From Crotalaria pallida (lineage: Eukaryota; Streptophyta; Magnoliopsida; Fabales; Fabaceae), in contig CM075650.1 of assembly GCA_037953625.1 (NCBI GenBank), positions 1,738,501 to 1,802,500 of the forward strand: DNA of 64,000 bases. The letters are read 5' to 3'. Position 1 is the stretch's first letter, and every line of letters starts with the position of its first letter. Of this stretch, positions 1-9,500 are shown piece after piece. Below the pieces are notes generated by a model. That model was not told the DNA's origin. It made no database searches and worked only from the letters and a program-made list of their open reading frames with translations. Made by a program: the position numbers and the translations under genes.

Positions 1-151
1 GGCATTTATTATATTTATTAAATCAATTCACACACATATACCAACTATATAAACACATATTTTAATCAAGGATTAATATGGAAATAATTAATTATAATTA
101 ATTTATAATTACCATTTCATTAATCGGGGATTAAAATTTTGGGGTGTTACA
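1..151 (-). repeat. Edge of a minus-strand family A LTR
   Basis: Read on the minus strand, this begins TGTAACACCCCAAAATTTTA and continues with the AT-rich start seen at 2691, 10927 and 57638. It is therefore the 5' edge of another family A LTR, oriented opposite to element A and running off the left of the window. The LTR terminus is at 151. Whether it is a solo LTR or part of a full element cannot be told. Confidence 0.85.
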
Positions 152-2415
152 TCTATTTTACGGAGTTTTGATAAACAAATATTTTTATGGATTGAGTAAA
201 AATGATTTTTGAGAGAAATGATTTTTATTGAGGATGATTTGTCAAACATGAAATTTTTATGGACTTTGAAAGATTGATCAAACTTAGAAAATTCATAACT
301 TTTTAACCGTAACTCCGATTTTATGATCTTTATATCAAAACGATCGTATCGAAATGTAGTTTTCAAAAATGTATCTTTCATAATTTTCTGGGTTGGTTTG
401 CAAAAATTGTTTTTCAGTGTGACAAAGGACGAATTTCCAAGGAATAAATCATGAAAAATGGTTTTTGATTTTTAATAAATTTTTCCTTTTGGGATTGTCT
501 TTAATATATTAAATTATGATTTTAGAAAATGAAATAAGGGCTATAAGTGCAACCAATAAGTACAGTTTATTATTTAAAGAAAATGTGTTTAAGTGTTAAG
601 ATTATGTTTGATTAAGTTCATAAATTTGGTGATTGAATGTATGTATGATTAAATGTGTGATTGAATATGAGTGTGTATATGATATATGAAAGTGTGCTTA
701 TATATATGTGTATGTATAATTGTAATTTTAGAATTAATTGCTTAATTATGTGAATTGATAATTATAATGTGATTAAGAAATTAAATTGTGAGACATGTGT
801 GTGTGTGCATGTGGGGGTGCTACGTGTGGTGTGGGAGAGCATGAAGGGTGTATGTGTGTTGTGTGTGTAGGTGACACATGTGTGTGTATGTGTGTGTCTA
901 TGAGCTTGGCTTGGTGGCAAAGTCAAAAGGGAAAATAAAATAAAAGGAAAAGAAAAAGGAAGGAAACTAGGCTCCAACCTTAGTTTATTTATTTTCACTC
1001 ACCCATCCATTCCTACGTCCCTTCATTCTTCCATTCTCCTTCACTTCTCCATTTTATTTCCACAACAAACACGCACACTTAAGTCTCAAGAGCAACATTA
1101 GCTCTTGAGACATATAAAAAAAAAAGAGAGAACCACGAGAGAAAGAGAGAGAACCGTGAGAAGAGAAGAGGAGGAGAGCTAGCTTTGATCTTGGCCTTAT
1201 TTTCATTCATCTTCTTAAGTATAGACTTGGTCCTTATTGTTCTTCTTTCTCTATCATTTTTATTTTTGGTTTTTGTTGATTTGTGTAAAGTTGGTTCTTG
1301 CATGTTGATTTTTAAGATTGATCTATATTTTTCAAAGACTAATGAACAAAGATTGAAGTTTTGAAGATTGAACATGCAAAAGGTTTGAAGATTGATTAGG
1401 TTTTTATAAATATTTTATGTAAAAGATCTTTGTTTCCTTTGATGTATTTCGGTTTGTGCATGTATTCGGAAAGTGAAATTGATTTTTGAAATTTGTTCTT
1501 TGTTGCATGTAGAGGAAATTATTTCTAGTAAAAGAATTTAACTTAATGCATGAAATTTTTGGTAAAATGAATTTATTTTTCTTGATGCATGTTTCGGTTG
1601 TAACATAAATTTTTAAGAGATGAATTTTGTTTGAAGTATTTAGTACATGCATGTGTTGATCTAGTGAAAAAGAATGAGTTTTAATGTTTGTTTTGATTTT
1701 CCCTTGATGTCTTGATTTTGGCTATTAAACGTTGATGCATGTGTGATTTTCCTTGAGATTTATAAATTCTAAGTGTGTGCATGTAAAGATCTAGGATAGT
1801 TTAGTTGATTATTGATTTTTTTGTTTGATTTTATGTGATGCATGTTTATTTGAATTAAAGAAAATTATTTTCATAAAATATTAATTCGGTTTTTAAAGGA
1901 AAAATAAGTGATGGACTGATTTTTGTGTTGATTTGTATGTATGTGTGTGTTTTTGATGTTTATAAAAATAAATGGATGAACAAAGTTGTTGAACAAAATG
2001 TTATGCTGAAAATTGTGATTTGTGTGTTTTTAACCTTGAAAATGATATGTATGTATGCTCAATGATTCTGGAATTTTGTCACTAACCTAAGTATATTAAG
2101 ATAAGCTCCTATGAATTTTTAAATGATTTTTGGAAGTGATTTCCTATTTTTAGGAGAACCAACTTTGTGAAAATGATTTTAAGAAAATAAGTTTTTCAGT
2201 TGTAAGAGAAACAAAATTTTCAAACTTGTGCTACTTGAAATGGTTTGAAATTTTTATGGTAGCTTCCTGGACTTCTCTAGATATTCTCTGTAAAATTTGA
2301 AGAGATTTGGAGTTGATGTGATATTTTTAATAAAGGCAAGACAGTGAATCACTTGGTTCAGATTTTCTGGACTTAGTGACAATTTTAATTAGAAAAATGT
2401 GACTTGCACAACTCC
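152..2415 (+). repeat. LTR-like sequence of family I, left half; no gene
   Basis: No coding frame of substance is visible. The stretch has TG/GT-rich microsatellite patches (about 800-900), a pyrimidine-rich then GA-rich leader-like zone (about 1000-1180), and long T-rich sequence typical of Tekay-type LTR leaders. Element B interrupts it at about 2415, and it appears to resume at 19782, ending at 22928 with the LTR-type terminus GGGGTGTTACA. The left terminus is not identifiable, so calling the two parts one LTR is an inference from B lying between them. Confidence 0.45.
1084..1110 (+). other. Perfect leader hairpin, 10-bp stem and 7-nt loop
   Basis: The arms TCTCAAGAGC and GCTCTTGAGA are perfectly complementary around the loop AACATTA. 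Size and geometry match the hairpin in the family A leader (3246-3272), although the stem sequence differs. It sits in a GA-rich leader-like zone. Probably an RNA structure of the LTR transcript. Confidence 0.6.
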
Positions 2416-2690
2416 AGACAGACACCAGATACGGGCCGACCTCACACTCCTACTCAGATCCGACGTCCAAGTCCGGCACCTTCCCAAGTCCGACACCAAG
2501 GACATGATGACGTCTTCCCTCCTTATCCACAAGGACAGCTCATCCACTCATAGCTCATTACAGGCTGGCCCTACTTGGGCCTCAAGCAAACCCATTAGGG
2601 CAACCAGCTCTCCTATATATATCGCCCTCTCCCTAGGGGCTAAGGTAATGTCTCTCTAAACCTAAGAACTACGTGTGACTTGATTCCCCT
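2416..2690 (+). repeat. Element B 5' LTR, first fragment
   Basis: Matches the 3' LTR of B from about 19440 to 19690, including the TATA-like CCTATATATAT. It keeps a 17-bp segment (near 2478-2500) that the 3' LTR lacks but the LTR of element C has, so the 3' LTR carries the deletion, bounded by short direct repeats. Element A is inserted directly after 2690. Confidence 0.85.
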
Positions 2691-3112
2691 TGTAACACCC
2701 CAAAATTTTAATCCCCGATTAATGAAATGTTAATTATAATTTAATTATAATTAATAGTTTTCAAATTAATCCTTGATTAAAATATGTGTGTATATAATCA
2801 GCTTGCATGAGAGAAATTATTTAATAAATAATTTAAATGCATTAAATGAGTATTTTGCATATTAGTCCCTGGGTTGGGACCTAGAAGCAATTATAGGAAA
2901 GGTTTTGGAGGGAAAGTAAATAAAATTAATATTTTTCAAAATCTGAGCGAAATACTCGAGTATTATCATAAACACTCGAGTATTCTGGGTCAAACTGCAC
3001 GAGTTAGTGCGTTTGATGAGTCACCATGAACGATTCTCGTGCGTTGACACGAAATCGTCTCCCTCAACAGCTCAAAGCATTCGTGTCGACCCGCATGATG
3101 TCTCCCTGTGTC

Positions 3113-3119
3113 TATAAAA
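3113..3119 (+). promoter_or_regulatory. TATA box of element A 5' LTR
   Basis: TATAAAA, preceded by CTGTGTC. The same box lies at 11349-11355 in the 3' LTR; counterparts are TATAAAT at 48261 (D) and TATTTAA at 58142 (solo LTR). A start about 30 bp downstream would put the leader hairpin and splice-like signals in the transcript. Confidence 0.7.
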
Positions 3120-3245
3120 GCCCATCAACCACGAATTCGTGGGAATTTTGGCTAAGGTTTGCATTGTTGAAGAAGCTAGGGTTTCGATTTCGTCTCATTC
3201 AATTCTCTTTCAATTCTAAGTGTTAGTCTTCGAGTGATACACTAA

Positions 3246-3272
3246 TACAAAGCTCATATCACGAGCTTTGTA
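3246..3272 (+). other. Leader stem-loop with compensatory changes between families
   Basis: The arms TACAAAGCTC and GAGCTTTGTA pair over 10 bp around the loop ATATCAC. Counterparts are at 11482-11508, 58276-58302, 48396-48422 (D right arm), 42591-42617 (D left arm, minus) and 25558-25582 (G, minus). The left D arm pairs CGAAGCT with AGCTTCG where others pair CAAAGCT with AGCTTTG, so both sides changed together. Confidence 0.75.
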
Positions 3273-3384
3273 TAAACACCAAAATCGTGAGGATTGAGTG
3301 GGTGAGCTGAGAGAATCAAAGTCTTGAAGTGAAGCTGTTCTTGCTGGAGTTGGTGTTTGGAGCTTACTTCTATCATCGATTCTG

Positions 3385-5050
3385 GTAAGCTCCTGAGTTC
3401 TTGAGTCTCAAACTCAATTCGTTTAGCTAGATGATGTTGCATAGAGCTTAGAAATCTAGTTTTCCCTAATTTTTATCTCTGTTTCATGTCCAAACCAATT
3501 CAATTTTGGTATGGTGCTCAAACTGTCATGCATGTGAAGCTCAAGTGGATTTCTGGGTTTGGAGAGCTTTTCTTTGGAGTCTTTCTGTTGATTCAAGTCT
3601 GAGAGGTAAGGGGAAGTAATTTTGTTCACTAGATAGAGTTTTAAATCCATTAATTGTGTTAGAGAGCCATCAAGAGGCTCTAAGGGCTTAGATTCTATAG
3701 GAACTTTGGTTTGGAGACCAATCCATGCTTTAATTCTGTTATGAGCAAGTTTGTTGTCATGCATGTGAACTTAAATGAGCCTTGTTTCACGAATATTATG
3801 CTTATTGTGTGATTTGAGGTATTGAGTTGTTAAAATGCCTTTTTATGCATAATCAATGATCTCTCTGTCAATTCTGTGTTTTGAATTGAAATAAGTGTTG
3901 TAACATGTTTGATTAATGATGTGTTAACTCTTTTGATCCCTGAAATGGACTTAAATTGAGTAGAAATGGAAATGGCATGTTAAAAACAGTTTTCAAAACT
4001 GTCAGCTGCGAAACACTCGAGTAAATGGCAAAGTACTCGAGTAAATCGTGTTCAAAATAAAGTAAATTTCATAAGAACACTCGAGTATTTTGTATGTTAC
4101 TCGAGTATTGGGCATGAGCTGAGAATTGTTATAGGTCAAACACTCGAGTCATTCGAAGTCACTCGAGTATTCTGGAAAAGTCCAAGAACACTCGAGTAAC
4201 TCATGAACTACTCGAGTAAATTGTTGAAATTAAAACCCAAATCCTCAGAAAGACATGAACACTCGAGTAAGCTTAAGGACACTCGAGTAATCTGGAAAAT
4301 CTCCAGAACACTCGAGTATTCTGAACTTTACTCGAGTAAAATGCCCAGGATCTGAAAACATCATTTTCAATTCTAACTTAATTAATTAAGGAATTATTGA
4401 GGATAATTCAAGGGATCAAAGGCTTAGAGAAATTGATAAATACAAATAGGTCGTTTGGTGACGATTCATTTTGAAAATTAAGCCTAGGTGGCAAGTAAAG
4501 TATTAATCAATTTCCCCTAAGTCTAAAATGCATTCATTCTGGAGTTTGGATGGTAGGACGTATTCATGTTTCGATAAACATGTGGAGGGCCTCTGGGAGT
4601 GCCAATACGCTTACTTGATGACACGTCGTTGACGTGGTCGGCTTTGTGGATGCCGATATGGACATATCGTTTGGATGACGATCCATTTGGATGACGGGAT
4701 ATGCTCGGGTGGCATGGATACCAAGCTTGACGTGTACATTCTAGGTGAATGTACGAATTGTTGTATACCTAGGAATACAACGCACTGTGGAGTGCTGGGT
4801 TGTCAGGGATGGACGTCAGAGAGTGACTTAGAAAATGTGGAGATAAGTTGAGAGTTAAAGTCATGCATCATGTCATTCACCTAATGCAATTGATATACCT
4901 GAATTAAGTGTGAACATCCTATGTGCATCTGATACGTGCTAAATGCTAATAGTGATTGTTATTAATTGATGAATTATTATCTTTCATATGTTGCATGATT
5001 TATTCTCTATTGATTATGTGAGTAGAATTGCTTACCCTATGCCCTTGTAG
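3385..5050 (+). other. Predicted LTR-resident intron
   Basis: A donor-like site TTCTG|GTAAGCT follows 3384, and a second, GAGAG|GTAAGGGGAAG, follows 3605. The acceptor-like CTATGCCCTTGTAG ends at 5050, directly before the LTR ORF. These signals recur at matching places in LTRs of families D, E, G, J and H, with variants such as TTG|GTAAGCT, AG|GTAAGGG and TTTAG or TTAG. Splicing would bring the leader close to the ORF. Predicted from signals only. Confidence 0.5.
4565..4795 (+). other. Hairpin array in family A LTR
   Basis: At least seven short inverted repeats occur in 230 bp: CATGTTT/AAACATG (4565-4582), CACGTC/GACGTG (4622-4636), CGATATG/CATATCG (4654-4669), GGAT/ATCC (4673-4684), GTACATTC/GAATGTAC (4734-4754), GTTGTAT/ATACAAC (4760-4781) and GCACT/AGTGC (4782-4795). 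Loops are 2-8 nt. The block is repeated in the 3' LTR and the solo LTR, where changes are mostly in loops or give G-U pairs. It lies just upstream of the acceptor-like site. Confidence 0.7.
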
Positions 5051-5053
5051 GTG

Positions 5054-5524
5054 ATGTCTCGCTACATTGCTTCCATCGAGATCCGGCCATTTCCTAGTGG
5101 CGTATGGATCTATGAGGACCATCGCGTGGTGTATGAGGGGGAGGTAGAGTTCACATTCTACCACCCTAACCCGCTGATGCGGTTTCGTCCTCGTAGGTTT
5201 AGGATTTCCATCATATACACTATGCATGTACCCCCGTTTTATACTTATCATGGACCACCTCCCATGCGACCAGCTCGCTCTTACCATAGTTTTCGTTTTC
5301 GACCTACCCGCTCTCGCCCTTTTTCTTCGAGAGTCGTCCGCGAGGAGACTCGCCTATCTGATCCGAGGAGCCCAGTCGGGGTTTCACCATCACCTGACCC
5401 GGTACCCAGTGGTAGGGTACACTCTCCCTCGGATGAGATCGAGGAGGACCCGGTGGAGGACGAGAGTGGGAGCGAGCCTGTCGTGCATTCTACTGGGATT
5501 GATTGGAGGGACGATGATCCCTAG
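5054..5524 (+). CDS. LTR-encoded basic protein, 156 aa, function unknown
   Basis: The ATG at 5054 lies four bases after an acceptor-like CCCTTGTAG. I do not recognise the family. The N-terminal half is well ordered, with IEIRP, a W-x-YE-DHR segment, EGEVEF-T-YHPNP, a basic patch RFRPRRFR and YTMHVPPFYTY. The middle is Arg/Ser/Phe-rich and the C-terminus acidic (DEIEEDPVEDESG). No signal peptide or membrane segment is visible. Copies occur in the 3' LTR (13290), the solo LTR (60103) and, clearly diverged, in the G LTR (23687, minus). Between families many codon differences in the N-terminal half are synonymous, which argues for selection on a protein. A nucleic-acid-binding role is only a guess from composition. 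Confidence 0.65.
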   Translation: MSRYIASIEIRPFPSGVWIYEDHRVVYEGEVEFTFYHPNPLMRFRPRRFRISIIYTMHVPPFYTYHGPPPMRPARSYHSFRFRPTRSRPFSSRVVREETRLSDPRSPVGVSPSPDPVPSGRVHSPSDEIEEDPVEDESGSEPVVHSTGIDWRDDDP

Positions 5525-5905
5525 GTACATGTATATGGTGTATGATGTGGATCCGAGGATCCGGTGTGTGGAGGAGATTTGCTGCTGCTATTGTGATGGT
5601 GATGCTACTACCTTTCTACTGGAGTTTTGGGAGACTGCTACTACGTCTACTACTACTACATCTGATGATGCTAGATCTACTTGACCATCCTGGAGTTGTA
5701 TTTTGATTATGTATATATATTGTAGATATACTTTTGGAGTACTCTAGGGTTGTGGTCATACTGTTAAGTAGATCTGTTTTCATGGACTTGTACTTATGGA
5801 TCTTGGAGACTACCATGATGGACTATGTACTCATGACTTTCATATATATATATATATATATATAAAACCTATGTTTATATTATTATCAGCTGCATAGTCC
5901 AACAC

Positions 5906-5922
5906 TTTCCGCTTACTCTGAT
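5906..5922 (+). promoter_or_regulatory. LTR motif TTTCCGC-NN-ACTCTGAT
   Basis: Also present at 14148-14164, 60936-60952 and 51063-51079 on plus, and at 39935-39951, 32518-32534, 37973-37989 and 31483-31499 on minus, always about 230-350 bp before an LTR 3' end. It is nearly invariant across families whose surrounding sequence is unrelated. Role unknown; RNA 3'-end formation, packaging or strand transfer are possibilities. Confidence 0.6.
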
Positions 5923-6265
5923 CTAATTTATCTAGGAGCTCGACTATAAAGATTATTTAATGGTATCAGTTTTATTAAGCAAAGAAAGGGTAGCTATAAT
6001 TACTTTCCATAATAAGATGTACTACTTCAAAAGACGAATGTTACCCTGTTTGTGAAAAGATTTTAGAGATCGCCGAACTCGATACAAATGTTTTGAAATG
6101 GTTTAAAGCTTCTTCTCCAAAGATCCCAAATGGCGATTGTGCACCCGCTTGAAAGAAAATTTTATTTACCATATTTTCTTAAACACTCACAAGTCCATAT
6201 ATATTACCCAATATGATATACTATTATTATTATATTTGGGTAATTACGAAGGGTGTCACACTTAG

Positions 6266-6277
6266 TGGTATCAGAGC
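6266..6277 (+). other. Primer binding site of element A
   Basis: TGGTATCAGAGC, complementary to the 3' end of plant initiator tRNA-Met, five bases after the 5' LTR. An untranslated leader of about 270 bp follows before the gag ATG at 6550; I see no other feature in it. Confidence 0.92.
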
Positions 6278-6549
6278 AAAAGTCAGATCCTGTAGTAGTA
6301 GAAGTGGTTCCAGAAAGGTAGCCATCAACATCAAGCAGGTATCTCCAAAGCACTTATTACCTTGAATGCTGTTATTTTGATTGTCAAAAGTTTGAATACC
6401 CTGAATTGTTTGTATCTTGTCTCTTTTGAGTACAAGACGCAATTGATTGTAGATCTGATAAGCTTAGGATAGAGCCTTAGTATAGGTGGTGTAATGGAAG
6501 TTTCTTTAGTTCAACATATGTGACCGTAAGCCCATAGCGCAGGTCTAAT

Positions 6550-9500
6550 ATGGCGACTAGAAACCAAAATCACACCAACGCGATGTTGGAGCGAATCACC
6601 ACGGTATTAGAAGCCATGCAAAGGCAGTCTCAACAACCAACTCAACCGGCAAATCCGCCTCATCAGTGTAATGTGGGTAACACTGAGGCGAAGACTCTGG
6701 CTGATTTTAGGAGCTGCAATCCGCCATAGTTTGAAGGAGGATTTAAACCGGAGGAAGCCAACAAATGGATTCATACTATGGACACGATTTTGAGGACTTT
6801 GGAGTGTTCTGATGTTCAGAAGGTGGCTTATGCAACCTATATGTTGGAGGATGAGGCCGAGAACTGGTGGAATCACACCATGCAACTTCTGCAATATGAA
6901 GGAAGGGAGATAAGCTGAGGAGTATTTATGGAGAAGTTTCTCCAGAAATATTTTCCTGAAGATTTGAGTAGGAAAAAGGAGGTGGAGTTTCTGCAGTTGA
7001 AGCAAGGGAACATGAGTGTGGGCGAGTACGCGGCAAAGTTTGAAGAGCTGATGAAGTACTCTCCATACTATCAGAACAACCCAGATGAAAGGAGCAAGTG
7101 TATAAAGTTTGAAGGAGGTTTAAGGCCCAAGCTAAAGTCAATTTTCAGCTATCAGCGAATCCAAAGTTTTCCTGCACTGGTGGATATGTGTAGGATGTAT
7201 GAAGATGATACTAAGGTTGAGGAGGTGCAAGTTGTGGAAAAGAAGGACAATCAAGGATATGGACCACAAAGACGTAAGGGTTTCAACCATAGAGGCAAGG
7301 GTCCATATGATCGCAGAGGGAAAGGCAAGGGCAAAGTTGGTAGTTCTGAGGGAAGGAACTATAGGAACGAAGCTCCATTCTGCGACAAGTGCAAGCGCAA
7401 CCATTATGGTCGTGTTTGCTGGGGAACAAGTGGATGTTTTAACTGTGGAAAGTCAGGACACTTTGCAAGAGATTGCAAGGAACCAGCCAAGGCCAACTTA
7501 AGAGGAACTGCTGATAGACCAGTGACTCAAGGAAGGGTCTTCACCCTTAGTGGTGTGGAAGTGAATCGATCTTCTGATCTGGTGCAAGGTAAATACTTGC
7601 TTAATGGTCAGTTTTGCCATGTTTTGTTTGACTCTGGTGCAACACATTCATTTGTTTCATATGAATGTGTAGACCGTTTAGGCCTGATTGTGTCTGAGAT
7701 GTCTTATACTCTCAGAGTAGAAACCCCTACTAATGCCACAGTAATTGTTTCTAGAGCATGTCTTAACTGTTGTATAGAAGTGTTGGGACAAACCTCTAAA
7801 GTAGATTTGATCTGCTTACCCTTGACACAATTAGATGTGATCTTGGGGATGGACTGGTTAAGTCAGAACTAAGTGATCATTGATTGTGATAGAAAACTGG
7901 TAACCTATAGAAACCCAAAACCATCTGGTTACGTGTGTCTGTTCAATGCTGAGATGGAGGAAGTTGGTCCGAAGATGGAAGAGATTCCTGTTGTTCGAGA
8001 GTTTCCAGAAGTGTTTGCTGATGAGATTCCTGGTCTGCCACCAAGAAGAGAGATTGAATTTGGTATCGACCTAATTCCCGGAGCTGGTCCCATTTCTATC
8101 GCTCCCTATAGAATGGCACCACCGGAAATGGCAGAGATGAAGAAGCAGATTGAGGAGTTGCTGCAGAAACAGATGATCCGACCAAGCGTCTCACCTTGGG
8201 GTGCTCCTGTCTTATTCGTCAAGAAGAAAGATGGTAGCATGAGGATGTGCATCGACTATCGACAACTGAATAAGGTCACCATTAAGAACAAGTATCCGTT
8301 GCCACGGATAGATGACCTTATGGATCAAGTACTTGGGGCTTCAGTATTTTCTAAGATTGATTTGAGGTCGGGGTACCATCAGATCAGGATTAGAGAGGAG
8401 GATATCTCTAAGACTGCATTTCGATCTCGATACGGACATTATGAGTATGTCTTAATGCCATTCGGAATGACTAATGCACCAGCTATCTTCATGGACTACA
8501 TGAATCGAATCTTTAGACCTTATCTAGATTCATTCGTGGTTGTGTTCATTAACGATATTCTGATCTACTCCAAGAGCCCCGAAGAGCATGCTGAGCATTT
8601 GAGGGTAGTGTTGAGCATTTTGAAGGAGAAGCAGCTGTACGCCAAACTTACGAAGTGTGAGTTCTGGCTGAAGGAGGTTAAGTTTTTGGGGCATGTGATT
8701 TCAGATAAAGGAATTGCAGTTGATCCGATGAAGGTAAGCTCGGTTTTGCAATGGGAGCAACCGAAGTCGGTCACGGAGGTTAGAAGTTTTCTCGGATTGG
8801 CCGAGTATTATAGAAGGTTTATCGAAGGTTTCTCGAAGATCGCACTGCCTCTGACAAAGTTGACTCGGAAGGATCAACCATTCCTGTGGGACGAGAAGTG
8901 TGAAAGGAGTTTTAGGGAGTTGAAGGAAAGGTTGACATCGTCTCCTGTATTAGTTCTACCCGATACGCAGAAGAGTTTCGATGTGTATTGTGACGCGTCG
9001 AAACAAGGTCTTGGGTGTGTCTTGATGCAAGATGGACAAGTCGTTGCTTACGCTTCGAGACAATTAAAAGTTCATGAGATGAACTATCCAACCCATGACC
9101 TGGAGTTAGCAGCTGTGGTGTTTGCCTTAAAAATCTGGAGGCACTATCTCTATGGCACTACGTTCCGGGTGTTTAGTGACCATAAGAGTTTAAAGTACCT
9201 CTTTGATCAAAAGGAGTTGAATATGAGGCAACGTCGATCGATGGAGTTTTTAAAGGATTATGAGTTTGAGCTCCATTACCATCCTGGGAAGGCTAACGTT
9301 GTGGCGGACGCATTGAGTAGAAAGGCGATGCATATCAGTGCGATGATGGTCAGAGAAGCTGCACTGATAGAGGAGTTTCGGGATTTAAATTTGACGATGC
9401 AAGTGGAGCCGACGAGTATCAAGTTGGGGATGTTGCAAATTGCTAATGAATTCCTGCAAAGAATTCGAGAATTGCAACACAAGGATGAGAAACTTATGGA

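Larger units (their letters stand above)
2955..4336 (+). promoter_or_regulatory. Seven pairs of ACTCGAGT-type palindromes
   Basis: CTCGAG starts at 2955/2975, 4016/4036, 4080/4100, 4143/4162, 4191/4211, 4262/4282 and 4311/4331. Members of each pair are 20 bp apart (one pair 19), close to two turns of B-DNA. Most sit in the contexts AACACTCGAGTA and ACTCGAGTA. The first pair is upstream of the TATA box, the other six about 0.9-1.2 kb downstream. In families D and G the equivalent pairs are AACCGGTT at 21 bp. Likely binding sites for a dimeric or paired factor. Confidence 0.7.
2691..6260 (+). repeat. Element A 5' LTR (3570 bp)
   Basis: Starts TGTAACACCC and ends GGGTGTCACA. The TATA box near 3113 leaves only about 450 bp of U3, so R-U5 would be roughly 3.1 kb. 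In order it holds a palindrome pair, the TATA box, a leader hairpin, two donor-like sites, six more palindrome pairs, a hairpin array, an acceptor-like site, an ORF, a (TA)n tract near 5845 and the TCCGC motif. Confidence 0.95.

Noticed and set aside
762..998. Frame rich in His/Thr near a TG microsatellite
   Set aside because: It is the reverse reading of a GT/TG-rich simple repeat.
2399..2659. 86-codon frame shared with 19331-19660
   Set aside because: It lies inside the B LTR and is disrupted by a 17-bp length difference between the two LTRs; no sign of selection.
5226..5684. 152-codon frame overlapping the LTR protein, also at 13462 and 60275
   Set aside because: It lies in another register of the same DNA, is not matched in the G LTR, and its C-terminus is a CTA-type triplet repeat. 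It is a shadow of the conserved frame.
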